From: Roseimaritima multifibrata
GTDB taxonomy: Bacteria > Planctomycetota > Planctomycetia > Pirellulales > Pirellulaceae
Assembly: GCF_007741495.1 (NCBI RefSeq)
Contig: NZ_CP036262.1
Location: forward strand, 1,302,001 to 1,366,000
Reading direction: 5' to 3'
DNA length: 64,000 nt
Below the pieces are notes generated by a model that was not told where the DNA came from, ran no database searches, and saw nothing but the letters and a program-made list of their open reading frames with translations. A program made the position numbers and the translations under genes. This document shows positions 51,506 to 61,049 of this stretch, in pieces; position 1 is the first letter of the stretch; each line of letters starts with the position of its first letter.

Positions 51506-54289
51506 ATGAATACATATAGCCTGGACTACATCGACGATCTGTACGCTCAGTTTGTAAAGGATCCGACCACTGTTTCGGAGACTTGGCGTCAGTATTTTGA
51601 GCAATTCTTGATCGCCAATGGCGAAGATGTTGAACCTGGTGCTGGGGCCGGTGCGGAGGTCGCAGCAACCAATGGGCAAATGCCAGATGGTTTGGCCGGA
51701 CCGGTCTCGGGAAGTCAGTATTACGCCAACGTTCAGGATCGAGTCGATCAGTTGGTGCGTGAATACCGTGTCCGCGGGCATCTGATTGCTCAGTTGGACC
51801 CGTTGGGGATCTCTCGTCCTGCCTGTCCTGAATTGAATCCGGAGGTCTATGGGCTGACTGAAGGGGATTTGGTTCGTCCCTTCGATGGATCGAGCGTTCA
51901 TAAATCGAACGCGTGCCGAAGTATCGGCGAGGTGCTGGAGCGTTTGCGGAGCACCTACTGCCGCAGTATCGGTGCTCAGTTCATGCATATCGACAATCGC
52001 AATATTCGCGATTGGCTGCAGCGTCGCATGGAGATGACTCAGAACCGTCTGGAGCTCTCTCATGATGTTCAACGCCGGATTTATGCGCGACTGGCCGATG
52101 CGTCGATCTTTGAGGAATTCGTACGCCGCAAATTCGTCGGAGCAAAGACCTTCTCCCTTGAAGGTGCTGAAAGTCTGATCCCGATGCTTGACTTGGCTTT
52201 GGAGAAAGCAAGCCAGCATAAGGTTCGTGAAGTTGTGCTAGCGATGGCCCACCGAGGGCGATTGAATGTGCTTGCCAATATCATGAAAAAACGGGCGATG
52301 AATATTTTCTGGTCCTTCGAGGATCCTCGCCCTGAATTGAATCGCGGTCGCGGCGACGTTCGTTATCACCTGGGGTACAGTAGCGATTGGAAAACCGCAT
52401 CGGGCGATACGGTTCATATCTCGCTGTGCTTCAATCCAAGCCACCTGGAATTCGTCAATACGGTCGCGTTAGGACGCTGTCGCAGTAAGCAGGATCGACG
52501 TTCCGACGACCCGCGGAAAGAGGTGATGACCGTCTTGATCCATGGGGACGCCGCATTCGCTGGCGAGGGGATCGTGCAGGAAACGCTCAATCTTAGTCAG
52601 TTGAATGGCTATAAGACGGGTGGCACATTGCATGTCGTGATCAACAATCAGGTTGGGTTCACCACCGAACCGGATCAGGGCCGCAGTACGACTTACGCAA
52701 CCGATATCGCCAAGATGCTGCAGGTTCCGATTTTTCACGTCAATGGTGAAGATCCTGAAGCGGTCGCTCAGGTGGTTTCGCTGGCGATGGATTTCCGCAA
52801 AGAATTCCGTCGTGACGTGGTTGTCGACCTCTACTGTTATCGTCGTTGGGGGCACAACGAAGGGGACGAACCTCGCTTCACACAGCCTCGTCTGTACAGT
52901 GAAATCGATCGCCGCAAAAGTGTTCGGGATAACTACCTCAGTCGGCTGTTGAAACTGGGGCAGATGTCGGTCGCAGAGGCTCAGCAGATTCAAACCGATC
53001 GCACGGAAAAACTGGAAAGCGAATTCGAAGCGAGTAACGTTTCGGAATTTGTGCCAGACGTACAGACTTTGGGTGGAACCTGGACAGACTACTATGGCGG
53101 TCCAGAACCGGATGGTGGCTGGGCGGAAACCGGCGTGGATCAAACCGCTTTGAGTGGATTGATCGATAGTTTGACTCGCTTGCCAGAAGGTTTTTCGGCT
53201 CATAAAAAGCTGAAACGCCCGATGAAGCATCGACGCGAAATGGCAGAGGGCAAACGTCCTCTCGACTGGGCCGCAGCCGAAGCGGCTGCCTTTGCAACCC
53301 TGTTGGCGGAAGGTCATCGCTTGCGTTTGAGCGGGCAGGATTGCCAACGCGGTACTTTCAGTCATCGCCATGCGGTCCTGCACGATGGTAAGACCGGGGA
53401 AACCTATACGCCGCTTGCCAACCTTCCGGGAGTCTCGACGCCCGTGGAATTGATTAACAGCCCGCTTAGCGAAGCCGGGGTGTTAGGGTTTGAGTATGGC
53501 TACTCGCTTGATTGCCCTGAAGGTTTGGTTATCTGGGAAGCCCAGTTCGGGGATTTCTGGAACGTTGCACAGGTCATTATCGACCAGTTTGTCGCTAGTG
53601 CCGAGGATAAGTGGAAGCGTCTGAGTGGGCTGGTTATGTTCCTGCCACACGGTTTCGAGGGTCAGGGGCCCGAGCACTGTAGTGCTCGCGTGGAACGCTT
53701 CCTCGCAATGGCGGCGGAGCACAATATTCAAGTCTGTCAGCCCTCCACTCCGGTCCAGTTCTTCCACCTTCTGCGTCGCCAGGTGAAGCGTCAGTGGCGA
53801 AAGCCGTTGGTCGTTCTGACTCCGAAAAGTTTGCTCCGGCATCCGAAGGTGAACAGCCCGCTGGAATCCTTCACAACTGGTGGGTTCCATAAGATCCTTC
53901 CGGAAACCGAGATCGCTCCGCAGGAAACCGAACGCGTCTTGCTGTGTACCGGTAAGGTCTATTACGACCTGCTGGAACGCCGTCAGCAGTTGGAAGCGAA
54001 AAACGTTTCAATCGTTCGAGTTGAACAGTTGTATCCGCTGACCGACGAAGAGTTGATGGCGTCGCTTTCGGAGTATTCAACCGGATGTGACTTGCTTTGG
54101 GTGCAAGAAGAGCCGCTCAATATGGGAGCATGGCCGTACTTGAAGTTCAACTATGGCGATGCCATCGGAGAACGCTTTAAGTTGCGTTGCCTGACTCGAG
54201 CCGAATCAGCCAGCCCAAGTACCGGAAGCCACAGTGCTCACAAGCTAGAACAAGAAGATCTGCTGCAGGCCGCATTCGAAGGCCTGTAG
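51506..54289 (+). CDS. sucA: 2-oxoglutarate dehydrogenase E1 component
   Basis: 927 aa, the usual E1o length. N-terminal LDYIDDLYAQFVKDPTTVSETWRQ is characteristic of SucA. The thiamine-binding region shows MAHRGRLNVLANIM, HGDAAFAGEGIVQETLNLSQL and RRWGHNEGDEPRF. It decarboxylates 2-oxoglutarate and passes succinyl to the E2 lipoyl domain. No sucB or lpd is adjacent. Start ATG at 51506 without strong ribosome-binding site. A repeat array begins 35 bp after its stop. Confidence 0.95.
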   Translation: MNTYSLDYIDDLYAQFVKDPTTVSETWRQYFEQFLIANGEDVEPGAGAGAEVAATNGQMPDGLAGPVSGSQYYANVQDRVDQLVREYRVRGHLIAQLDPLGISRPACPELNPEVYGLTEGDLVRPFDGSSVHKSNACRSIGEVLERLRSTYCRSIGAQFMHIDNRNIRDWLQRRMEMTQNRLELSHDVQRRIYARLADASIFEEFVRRKFVGAKTFSLEGAESLIPMLDLALEKASQHKVREVVLAMAHRGRLNVLANIMKKRAMNIFWSFEDPRPELNRGRGDVRYHLGYSSDWKTASGDTVHISLCFNPSHLEFVNTVALGRCRSKQDRRSDDPRKEVMTVLIHGDAAFAGEGIVQETLNLSQLNGYKTGGTLHVVINNQVGFTTEPDQGRSTTYATDIAKMLQVPIFHVNGEDPEAVAQVVSLAMDFRKEFRRDVVVDLYCYRRWGHNEGDEPRFTQPRLYSEIDRRKSVRDNYLSRLLKLGQMSVAEAQQIQTDRTEKLESEFEASNVSEFVPDVQTLGGTWTDYYGGPEPDGGWAETGVDQTALSGLIDSLTRLPEGFSAHKKLKRPMKHRREMAEGKRPLDWAAAEAAAFATLLAEGHRLRLSGQDCQRGTFSHRHAVLHDGKTGETYTPLANLPGVSTPVELINSPLSEAGVLGFEYGYSLDCPEGLVIWEAQFGDFWNVAQVIIDQFVASAEDKWKRLSGLVMFLPHGFEGQGPEHCSARVERFLAMAAEHNIQVCQPSTPVQFFHLLRRQVKRQWRKPLVVLTPKSLLRHPKVNSPLESFTTGGFHKILPETEIAPQETERVLLCTGKVYYDLLERRQQLEAKNVSIVRVEQLYPLTDEELMASLSEYSTGCDLLWVQEEPLNMGAWPYLKFNYGDAIGERFKLRCLTRAESASPSTGSHSAHKLEQEDLLQAAFEGL

Positions 54290-54323
54290 GAGTGGCCAGT
54301 GGGCATCGGCATCGGCCCTTTTT

Positions 54324-54838
54324 CTTAGCGGAACGGCGCAAGCCGTCCGGCCACTGCACTGGAATCGCGTCTCAAGAAAAACTTGTCTAGCATGCAGGAG
54401 TCAGCCCTCCCCTACCCTTGTCGCCTCGCCGCTAGGAATTCTTAGCGGAACGGCGCAAGCCGTCCGGCCACTGCACTAGAAACGCGTCTGGAGAAAAACT
54501 TGTCTAGCAGGTAGAAGTCAGCCCCTACCCTACCCTTGTCGCCTCGCCGCTAGGAATTCTTAGCGGAACGGCGCAAGCCGTCCGGCCACTGCACTGGAAG
54601 CGCGTCTCAAGAAAAACTTGTCTAGCAGGTAGAAGTCAGCCCCTACCCTTGTCGCCTCGCCGTTAGGAATTCTTAGCGGAACGGCGCAAGCCGTCCGGCC
54701 ACTGCACTGGAATCGCGTCTCAAGAAAAACTTGTCTAGCAGGTAGAAGTCAGCCCCTACCCTACCCTTGTCGTCTCGCCGCTAGGAATTCTTAGCGGAAC
54801 GGCGCAAGCCGTCCGGCCACTGCACGAGAAACGCGTCT
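54324..54838 (+). repeat. Tandem array of five units carrying the dispersed palindrome arm
   Basis: The segment CTTAGCGGAACGGCGCAAGC plus following CGTCCGGCCACTGCAC starts at 54324, 54441, 54559, 54672 and 54790 (spacings 117, 118, 113, 118). Between copies lies a conserved AAAAACTTGTCTAGCA block and a TACCCTTGTCGCCTCGCC block, small indels apart. It fills most of the 634-bp gap 54290-54923 between convergent genes. Confidence 0.85.
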
Positions 54839-54923
54839 GAAGATATTCAGGAAGAACTGATTCGCCTCTCTTCCTATCGCTCCCACACGCTTGCCATCGC
54901 TGTTGCAGCCATGGGGTGCTCTC

Positions 54924-56186
54924 TTAGGTGTCGATGAACTCGAGCGGCACATCGGCGTTTCGGTCGGCGACTCGGATCGCTAGGTCTCCGCTCAGTAGGT
55001 CTCGGAAGGATTTTCCGACAACCTCGCTTCGCCAGCCCCGCAGCAGGTAGGGCAGCGAGGCTTCGGAGTCTTTGCCGTCGCCGTCCAGTTCGTAGGCCAG
55101 CAGTTCACGGACGTTGTCCATGTTGCCGACGATCGAGGGTGCCATTTGGTGCTTGCGGCAGACGCAGGCAATCGACATGGAGAGAAACTGCGAGAGCATG
55201 TTGGCGTATTTTTTTCGATTGCTCCGCGGCCGTTTGGGAAGATCCTCTTCACGCATTTCTAGAGCGATCCGAATCGCTTCGGAAAGGGCCTCGAAGTGAG
55301 GGACCAAGTTGCGGCGTTCCATCCCTCGCAATGAGCGAATGCGTTCAATGTTGTCGGTCTGACGTTTGGCAAGCTCAATGACTAGGTCGTCGCGAAGGAC
55401 TCGCCGTGGCGGTTGGTCAGACTCTTCGGCTCGGTCTTCACGCCACAGCCAGACCTGTCGCACGATTTCCATCTGTCGCGGTGTCAGGCCCGACATGCCG
55501 CTGACTCGTCGCCAGTTCTCGCGTTGTTCGCCATCGATGACGGTTTGCTGCAGTGCATCCAGTTCTTCGCCCAGCCACTCACTGCGCTGGAGGTTATCGA
55601 CTTTTTTCGAAAGTTTTTGCTGCATCGAACGTAGTTCGGTTACGTCTTGCAGGGCGTATAAGATTTGGTGGTCGCTTAGGGGGCGATGGCGCCAGTTCGT
55701 GCGTGATTCGCCTTTGGGAAGCGTTTTTCCCTCTAGTTTGGATACCAACGTTCCTAGTGAAGCGGGGTATTCCATGCCGACGAAACCGGCAGCCAATTGG
55801 ACGTCAAACAGGCCTGCGATCGGTTTGCCGGTGAAGCGGTAGCAGAAGCGAATTTCTTCGCGGGCCGCGTGGGCGATCACCGTTCGGCCGGGGGTGCTGA
55901 TCAAGTCCCAGAAGGGTTGAGTTTCTGGCATCGTCAGGGGGTCGACGACCGCCAAGCGGTCGCCCGCTGCAATTTGCAGCAAACATAATTGAGGACGATA
56001 GCGGTCTTCTGAAACAAATTCCGTGTCAAACCCGACCCATGATTCCTGGGCGATTTGTTCGCAGAACCGTTCCAGTTCTTCACCGGTCTGAATGGATTCG
56101 TGTCGCACGGTGGCCTGATCGGGAGTGGGGAAAGGGATAGCGGAATCGCAGCCCTGACTGTAGCTTGCCAAGTAGAATTCGACCAT
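54924..56186 (-). CDS. rnd: Ribonuclease D
   Basis: 420 aa. DEDDy exonuclease: Exo I VGFDTEF (Asp54, Glu56), Exo II HAAREEIRFC (where the usual Asp is Glu111), Exo III YALQDVTELRSM (Tyr177, Asp181). Two C-terminal HRDC-like domains (about residues 235-310 and 330-415) follow. It trims 3' ends of tRNA and other stable RNAs. The gene is divergent from the MfnB-like gene by 66 bp. Asp-to-Glu at Exo II is conservative but worth checking. Confidence 0.86.
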   Translation of the reverse strand: MVEFYLASYSQGCDSAIPFPTPDQATVRHESIQTGEELERFCEQIAQESWVGFDTEFVSEDRYRPQLCLLQIAAGDRLAVVDPLTMPETQPFWDLISTPGRTVIAHAAREEIRFCYRFTGKPIAGLFDVQLAAGFVGMEYPASLGTLVSKLEGKTLPKGESRTNWRHRPLSDHQILYALQDVTELRSMQQKLSKKVDNLQRSEWLGEELDALQQTVIDGEQRENWRRVSGMSGLTPRQMEIVRQVWLWREDRAEESDQPPRRVLRDDLVIELAKRQTDNIERIRSLRGMERRNLVPHFEALSEAIRIALEMREEDLPKRPRSNRKKYANMLSQFLSMSIACVCRKHQMAPSIVGNMDNVRELLAYELDGDGKDSEASLPYLLRGWRSEVVGKSFRDLLSGDLAIRVADRNADVPLEFIDT

Positions 56187-56252
56187 TGGACCACCAGAGC
56201 CTTTGTATTGTAGCGGGTTCTTCCCGTCCTTTCCGCCCTGTTGATTTAGGGA

Positions 56253-57113
56253 ATGTTGCCTTTCGCTCTGCGGAAAAACGCTCCGACAAAATACTTTCGC
56301 GGAGTGAGAGGGGGCTTTCGTCTTGCCGTTTCGCCTTTGAATGTAATTGATCTAGTGGATGCATCTTCTTTGTCGCTTGGTAGGGCTCGTGCCAGTTCGG
56401 ATTTTCTTGGTCTGTTAGTCAGCGTGACAACTTTGGAAGAGGCTGCTTTGGCGGCCGGCCAAGGAGTCGCTGTGGTCGATATCAAGGATCCAGGTAAGGG
56501 AGCACTGGGGGGAGCCGATCCCGTGCTCTGGGATCAGGTCGCCAGTCGATTGCCCGCAAAGGTGCGGCTCTCCGCAGCCCTCGGCGAGGCGATTGAATCC
56601 ACGTCGGCCGAACGGTTGCCGTCAAGGTTTCAGTTCGCCAAGGCGGGGCCCGGCGGTTCGGGGAATTTAGCCGCGTTGGTTCGCCGCTGGAGCAAAATTC
56701 GTAAGTCGCTGCCCGCAGCAACCGAGTTTGTCGGGGTCGCTTATGCCGATTTCGTTTCCGCGAACGCGCCTTCGCCAGAAGAAGTTTTTCAGGCGGCGGT
56801 GTCCGAGGGGCTGCGATGGGTTTTAGTCGACACGTTTACCAAAGATGGACGATCCACTTGCGAACACCTGGGGCGGGACCGCTTGCAAGCACTCGATGAT
56901 TTGGCTGCTGGAGCGGGGGTAAGTTATGTTCTGGCGGGTTCGCTAAAATTGAATAGTTTGCCGTCCCTTGTTGGTTTGCGGCACCGTTTGATCGGTCTGA
57001 GAGGGGCCGTCTGCGATCACGGACGGACCGGCCAGCTTTCGCAGGCGAAGATCCAGCAGTGGCAAACCGCTATCGAATCCATCCGAACGAAGGGCCACGA
57101 TGCCAGCATCTAA
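56253..57113 (+). CDS. MfnB-like (5-formylfuran-3-yl)methyl phosphate synthase family protein
   Basis: Up to 286 aa; the family is about 235 aa and begins at LGLLVSVTTLEEAALAAGQG, so the first 50 residues may not be translated (GTG at 56304 or 56355 are possible starts, neither with a good ribosome-binding site). DIKDPGKGALGGADP matches the UPF0264/DUF556 active-site region with its Lys, and KAGPGGSGN, VLVDTFTKDG and VLAGSLKL follow in order. MfnB makes a furan precursor of methanofuran from glyceraldehyde-3-phosphate. It overlaps the next gene by 14 bp. The role in planctomycete C1 metabolism is inferred. Confidence 0.72.
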   Translation: MLPFALRKNAPTKYFRGVRGGFRLAVSPLNVIDLVDASSLSLGRARASSDFLGLLVSVTTLEEAALAAGQGVAVVDIKDPGKGALGGADPVLWDQVASRLPAKVRLSAALGEAIESTSAERLPSRFQFAKAGPGGSGNLAALVRRWSKIRKSLPAATEFVGVAYADFVSANAPSPEEVFQAAVSEGLRWVLVDTFTKDGRSTCEHLGRDRLQALDDLAAGAGVSYVLAGSLKLNSLPSLVGLRHRLIGLRGAVCDHGRTGQLSQAKIQQWQTAIESIRTKGHDASI

Positions 57114-57687
57114 TTCCGAATTCCTGCTGGCGGCTTGGAATCTAGCGCCGCTGGGAGCCTTTTTAGCCGCGCTGTCGCTGATCGTTTTTTGCGTGTTCGC
57201 TTGGGCATTGAATTTGATTGCATTGCCAGGCAACTGGATTGCGGTTCTCGCCGTCGCCTTGTATGCCTGGTTGGGGCCCGTGGAAAGTCGTGCCGGTGTG
57301 GGGATGGCATGTGTGGTGATCGCGTTCGGGTTCGCGCTGCTGGGGGAGCTATTTGAATTCTTTGCCGCCGCCGCAGGGGTCCAGCGTGCAGGAGCCAGTC
57401 GGCGGGCTACCTTCTTTGCGATTGTTGGCTCTGTTGGCGGAGCCCTTTTGGGGGCCGTTGTCGCACTGCCCATTCCTGTGGTGGGACCGGTCGTGGGGGC
57501 CGTTTTGTTTGGCGGAGTCGGAGCCCTTGCCGGTGCGATGTTTGCCGAATGGACAAACGGTCGGCCTTGGAAAGAAAATTGGCGGATTGGGCAGGCGGCA
57601 TTTTGGGGCAGGACCATCGGAACCGCTGGAAAGATGCTGGCCGGTTTAGGCGTGATCCTGACCGCCACGATTTCCGTCTGTCTGTAG
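57100..57687 (+). CDS. DUF456-family membrane protein
   Basis: 195 aa, about five membrane spans with many Gly/Ala. The DUF456 pattern is clear: IALPGNWIAVLAVALYAWLG, LLGELFEFFAAAAGVQRAGASRR, and two glycine-rich AIVGSVGGALLGA/PVVGPVVGAVLFGGVGALAG repeats. Function unknown; glycine zippers suggest membrane oligomers. Overlaps the MfnB-like gene by 14 bp, so the two are translationally linked. Confidence 0.82.
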   Translation: MPASNSEFLLAAWNLAPLGAFLAALSLIVFCVFAWALNLIALPGNWIAVLAVALYAWLGPVESRAGVGMACVVIAFGFALLGELFEFFAAAAGVQRAGASRRATFFAIVGSVGGALLGAVVALPIPVVGPVVGAVLFGGVGALAGAMFAEWTNGRPWKENWRIGQAAFWGRTIGTAGKMLAGLGVILTATISVCL

Positions 57688-57699
57688 CCTGTGGGAATG

Positions 57700-57870
57700 C
57701 CGGCCAATGCCATCTACGGGCAGATTTCTTCGCGCCCGCTGCCATCTGCTTTGCCATCAGCGGGCAGGTTTCTTAGCGGAACGGCGCGAGCCGTCCGGCA
57801 AATCCATTGTATTTTCTGTGCGATGTCCGGACGGCTCGCGACGTTCCGCTAAGAAAGTAGATGGCGTTGG
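57700..57870. repeat. Dispersed palindromic element, best copy
   Basis: Arms 57769-57798 and 57827-57856 pair over 30 bases with one mismatch, loop 28 bases. Outer flanks also face each other (CAATGCCATCTAC against GTAGATGGCGTTGG), so the whole 150-odd bases form a long imperfect palindrome. It lies between the convergent DUF456 and unknown genes. Confidence 0.82.
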
Positions 57871-57911
57871 GCTGCCAGCGGGGATGGCTGTCTGCAGGCA
57901 CTTCGTTGCCG

Positions 57912-58415
57912 TCAGTCGTGGAGCCCAAATTCGGTCGCTTCGCCAATCGCTTCCGCGACCTCTTCGCGTGAGATCTGGCTTGCTACTGCAAATCCTTTTT
58001 TCGAAAGGGAGAAATCGCGGTGCAGGTGGTGCAGGATAAGCCCTTCCCGGCAGAGAGCTGCGAACCCGTCCAGGAAACGGACCGTTACTTCCGGCTTGTC
58101 TGAATTGCGAAACGCGATCGTTCGGTGTTCGTCCAGTTCGACGTAAATTGCTAGCAGACGGGCTGGAGCTTCAAATGCCGTTCGGACGCCTCGCACCTCG
58201 ATCACTCCGCGATCTTTGGCTGCAAATAAAATGGCTCGCGATTCTGGCGATAGTGAATCCCGGGTGGCCGCATCGTCCTGTTTTTCTGCGGGGGTGTCCA
58301 GAAAACTGCGAGCGCACAACGCCGCCAATGCGGCCAGCGTCGGACCTCCTTCACCTAGTGCATCCCAGCTGGACTGTAGTTGGTTGTGAAATTCGCTAGC
58401 ACCGGGCAATAGCAT
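57912..58415 (-). CDS. Hypothetical protein
   Basis: 167 aa from the ATG at 58415, chosen because GGAG lies six bases upstream; a TTG 12 bases earlier is less likely. Mixed alpha/beta: a helical N-terminus, GVIEVRGVRTAFEAPARLLAIYVEL strands, and a helical C-terminus. No signal peptide, membrane span or motif I recognise. Located before dnaG on the opposite strand. Confidence 0.6.
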   Translation of the reverse strand: MLLPGASEFHNQLQSSWDALGEGGPTLAALAALCARSFLDTPAEKQDDAATRDSLSPESRAILFAAKDRGVIEVRGVRTAFEAPARLLAIYVELDEHRTIAFRNSDKPEVTVRFLDGFAALCREGLILHHLHRDFSLSKKGFAVASQISREEVAEAIGEATEFGLHD

Positions 58416-58696
58416 CGAAGTCTCCAAACTTTAATAATTCTCTAAAGATTGATCTTGACCAGAAAGGCAGAATCAGAACAATCGATTTTGGATCGCTTTG
58501 CGGACCGTGTCCAGCTGTGACGATTGGCTGAGGAGAACTTAAGTAAGTTCCCCACTTTGCCAATCCTCGCCAGGGCCGGTACGTTAATGGATGTGCGATC
58601 CCGGTCGCAAATTGCTTTCGTTTACCTAAAGGGTGACGGGAAGTAGATCGACCGGGGGACTTTCCCCGTTGGCCGGATGCCTCTTAGGAGATGTCG

Positions 58697-60877
58697 ATGT
58701 CCTTACACGCGGACTTCGACCTGAAAGAGCGAGTGCGCGCCGCCGTTGACATTGTTGATGTCATCGGTCAGACGCTTGAGCTGCGCCCGCAGGGTCGCAA
58801 TTTCGTTGGCCTGTGTCCTTTCCATGCGGACAAGCGACCTTCTTTCACCGTGAACCCCGCACGCCAATCGTGGAAGTGCTGGCCGTGCGATCGTGGTGGA
58901 GACGTCTTTTCGTTTGTTCAGCAACGTGATGGAGTCTCTTTCCCGGAAGCCTTGCGGACTCTGGCAGAACGCGCTGGAATCGAAATGCCGACGCACGGTG
59001 GACCGCCGGTCGAACCGGGTGGCCCGCGTGACAAAGCGACTCTACTGGCAGCGATGAAGTTTGCGGTTACCGCGTTTTCTGAATGCTTGCAGAACCCTGA
59101 TTCAAAAGAAGCTGCCGCGGCTCGTGCCTATATGGCCAAACGCGGTATCAACGAGGAAAGCCGTCAGCAGTTTCAGATCGGTTATGCCCCAGATGATTTT
59201 AAGTGGCTGGTCAGTAAGGGCGTGGAGGCAGGTTTCTCGCACGAGGTCCTGGAGGCCGCTGGGTTAGCGCTTCGTAAAGATACAAACCGCCCTCCTTACT
59301 CTCGTTTTCGAGGTCGCTTGATTTTTCCGATCTTTGATCTGCAAGATCGAGCTATCTCCGCAGGTGGGCGTGTTCTGCCGAGTGATGATCCGCAGAAGTC
59401 CGGCGGGGCCAAGTACATCAATGGTCCGGAGACATTGCTGTTCTCCAAATCGCATCAGCTGTATGGATTGAATCTGGCGCGACCCGCTGTGATGCAGTCT
59501 CGCGAAATTTTGGTGATGGAAGGTTACACCGATGTGATCGCCGCTCGCCAAGCCGGAATCGAACCGGTGGTTGCTGTGCTGGGAACGGCTCTTGGTGAAG
59601 GGCACCTGCGTATCATCAAACGTTTTGCCGATCGTGTTGTTTTGGTGTTGGATGGAGATGACGCCGGGCGTCGCCGGGCGGACGAAGTTCTTGAACTGTT
59701 CATTCATGCTGATTTGGACCTGCGTGTTCTAACGCTTCCTGATAACTCCGATCCTGCCGACTTTATTCAGGCAGAAGGTCGTGAGGTATTTGAGAAAAAA
59801 GTTGCCGACGCTCCCGACGCAATCGAGCATAAACTTGCCACGCTGTTGAACGGAGTGGATGTCACCACCGACACTCATCGTGCAACGGCTGCGATGGAAA
59901 CCATGTTGTCGATTTTGGCGAAAGCCCCCAGTCGGCAAGGAGATTTGCGAGGCGAACAAATCTTGCTGCGTCTGTCGCGGGTCTTTAGTACTTCCAAGGA
60001 ATTGCTTGCTGCACGACTGAAGCAGTTGCGATTGGAGCAATCGAAACGCAAGCGTTATCGCAGTTCGCAGCCGTCGGCGGAAACTCCCGGAAGAGCATCG
60101 CAAGGAAAGCCTGTTTCGCAGTCGCGCAGCGTTGCACCGGCGCCGCGTTCGATGCCCAAAGACTTTGATCCTAATAACGCATTTTTAGAACTTGGCTCGG
60201 ATGAATTTGGTGAAGGCAGTTATGGCGAAGAGCCGGTCGGGTTTGGCACTGCGATGCCCGTTGCCCCGTCGTATTCCTCTGGTCACTCATCGAATTATTC
60301 GTCGCAACCAAGTGTCTCACCCGAGAAACCAAAGTGGGAGCCCATTGTTGGGATCGATCGGGAGTTGTTCGAAATTTTGATCGAAGAGCCGCAGTGGGCG
60401 CCGCTTGCGATCGAAGCGATTGCACCGGATGACCTGCAAACCGAATCGGCTCGAGAAATTCTGGCCGCTTATCAAGAACTGGACTTGGCGGGCCGCGACC
60501 TAGACGTACAATCTTTGCTGTTGATGTTAGAAGTCGAGCCGCTTCGGAAAATGATCGTCACGATGGACGAGAATGTTAAGAAACGAGTGGGCGAGCTGAC
60601 TCGGACTCCTGAGCAACGTTATCATGACGTGCAGGATCGCTATCAACAAAAACAATGGAATGTTAAACGCCAACAACACATTCAATCGCTTCGGTCGAAT
60701 GAGATGTCTGCGGATGCAGAAACGAAGTTGTTGCAAGATCTTTTTGAAGGTGAGAAAGCACGCAAAGGATTGCTGTATCGTCCTGTCGTAGAGCCCGTAA
60801 AATCTGCGGCCGCGTCGACTCAGCCCCCTTCGCAGCAAACCGCTTCGGGTTCAACGGAATCTGAAGCTCCAGAGTGA
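58697..60877 (+). CDS. dnaG: DNA primase
   Basis: 726 aa. The ATG at 58697 is favoured over 58691 because AGGAG sits six bases before it. The N-terminal zinc site is CPFH...CWPC (within residues about 38-66); the RNA polymerase domain follows, and the TOPRIM fold has LVMEGYTDVIAARQAG and VLDGDDAGRRRADE. A Pro/Ser/Gln-rich linker (about 450-540) precedes the helicase-binding end. It makes RNA primers for replication. rpoD follows 172 bp later, the known macromolecular-synthesis order, though rpsU is absent. Confidence 0.95.
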   Translation: MSLHADFDLKERVRAAVDIVDVIGQTLELRPQGRNFVGLCPFHADKRPSFTVNPARQSWKCWPCDRGGDVFSFVQQRDGVSFPEALRTLAERAGIEMPTHGGPPVEPGGPRDKATLLAAMKFAVTAFSECLQNPDSKEAAAARAYMAKRGINEESRQQFQIGYAPDDFKWLVSKGVEAGFSHEVLEAAGLALRKDTNRPPYSRFRGRLIFPIFDLQDRAISAGGRVLPSDDPQKSGGAKYINGPETLLFSKSHQLYGLNLARPAVMQSREILVMEGYTDVIAARQAGIEPVVAVLGTALGEGHLRIIKRFADRVVLVLDGDDAGRRRADEVLELFIHADLDLRVLTLPDNSDPADFIQAEGREVFEKKVADAPDAIEHKLATLLNGVDVTTDTHRATAAMETMLSILAKAPSRQGDLRGEQILLRLSRVFSTSKELLAARLKQLRLEQSKRKRYRSSQPSAETPGRASQGKPVSQSRSVAPAPRSMPKDFDPNNAFLELGSDEFGEGSYGEEPVGFGTAMPVAPSYSSGHSSNYSSQPSVSPEKPKWEPIVGIDRELFEILIEEPQWAPLAIEAIAPDDLQTESAREILAAYQELDLAGRDLDVQSLLLMLEVEPLRKMIVTMDENVKKRVGELTRTPEQRYHDVQDRYQQKQWNVKRQQHIQSLRSNEMSADAETKLLQDLFEGEKARKGLLYRPVVEPVKSAAASTQPPSQQTASGSTESEAPE

Positions 60878-60934
60878 AGTGAGTGAGTAGCGAATTCGTT
60901 CGCGAGAAGTCAAGACAAGGATTTAGTCGTCAGA

Positions 60935-60966
60935 GGCGCCGTGCCCGCAAGCGGGTGCCTGTTTTT
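60935..60966 (+). terminator. Hairpin with T-run between dnaG and rpoD
   Basis: GTGCCCGC (60941-60948) pairs with GCGGGTGC (60951-60958) with two wobbles over a tight loop, followed by CTGTTTTTC. It may be a terminator or attenuator reducing read-through from dnaG to rpoD. Confidence 0.4.
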
Positions 60967-61049
60967 CCCGTGCAAGGACGCACGACATCGATCTTCCCAG
61001 ATCCGCATTATGCGGTGTTTCGATGTCTGCGGCAAAAAGGAGGTTTGTC

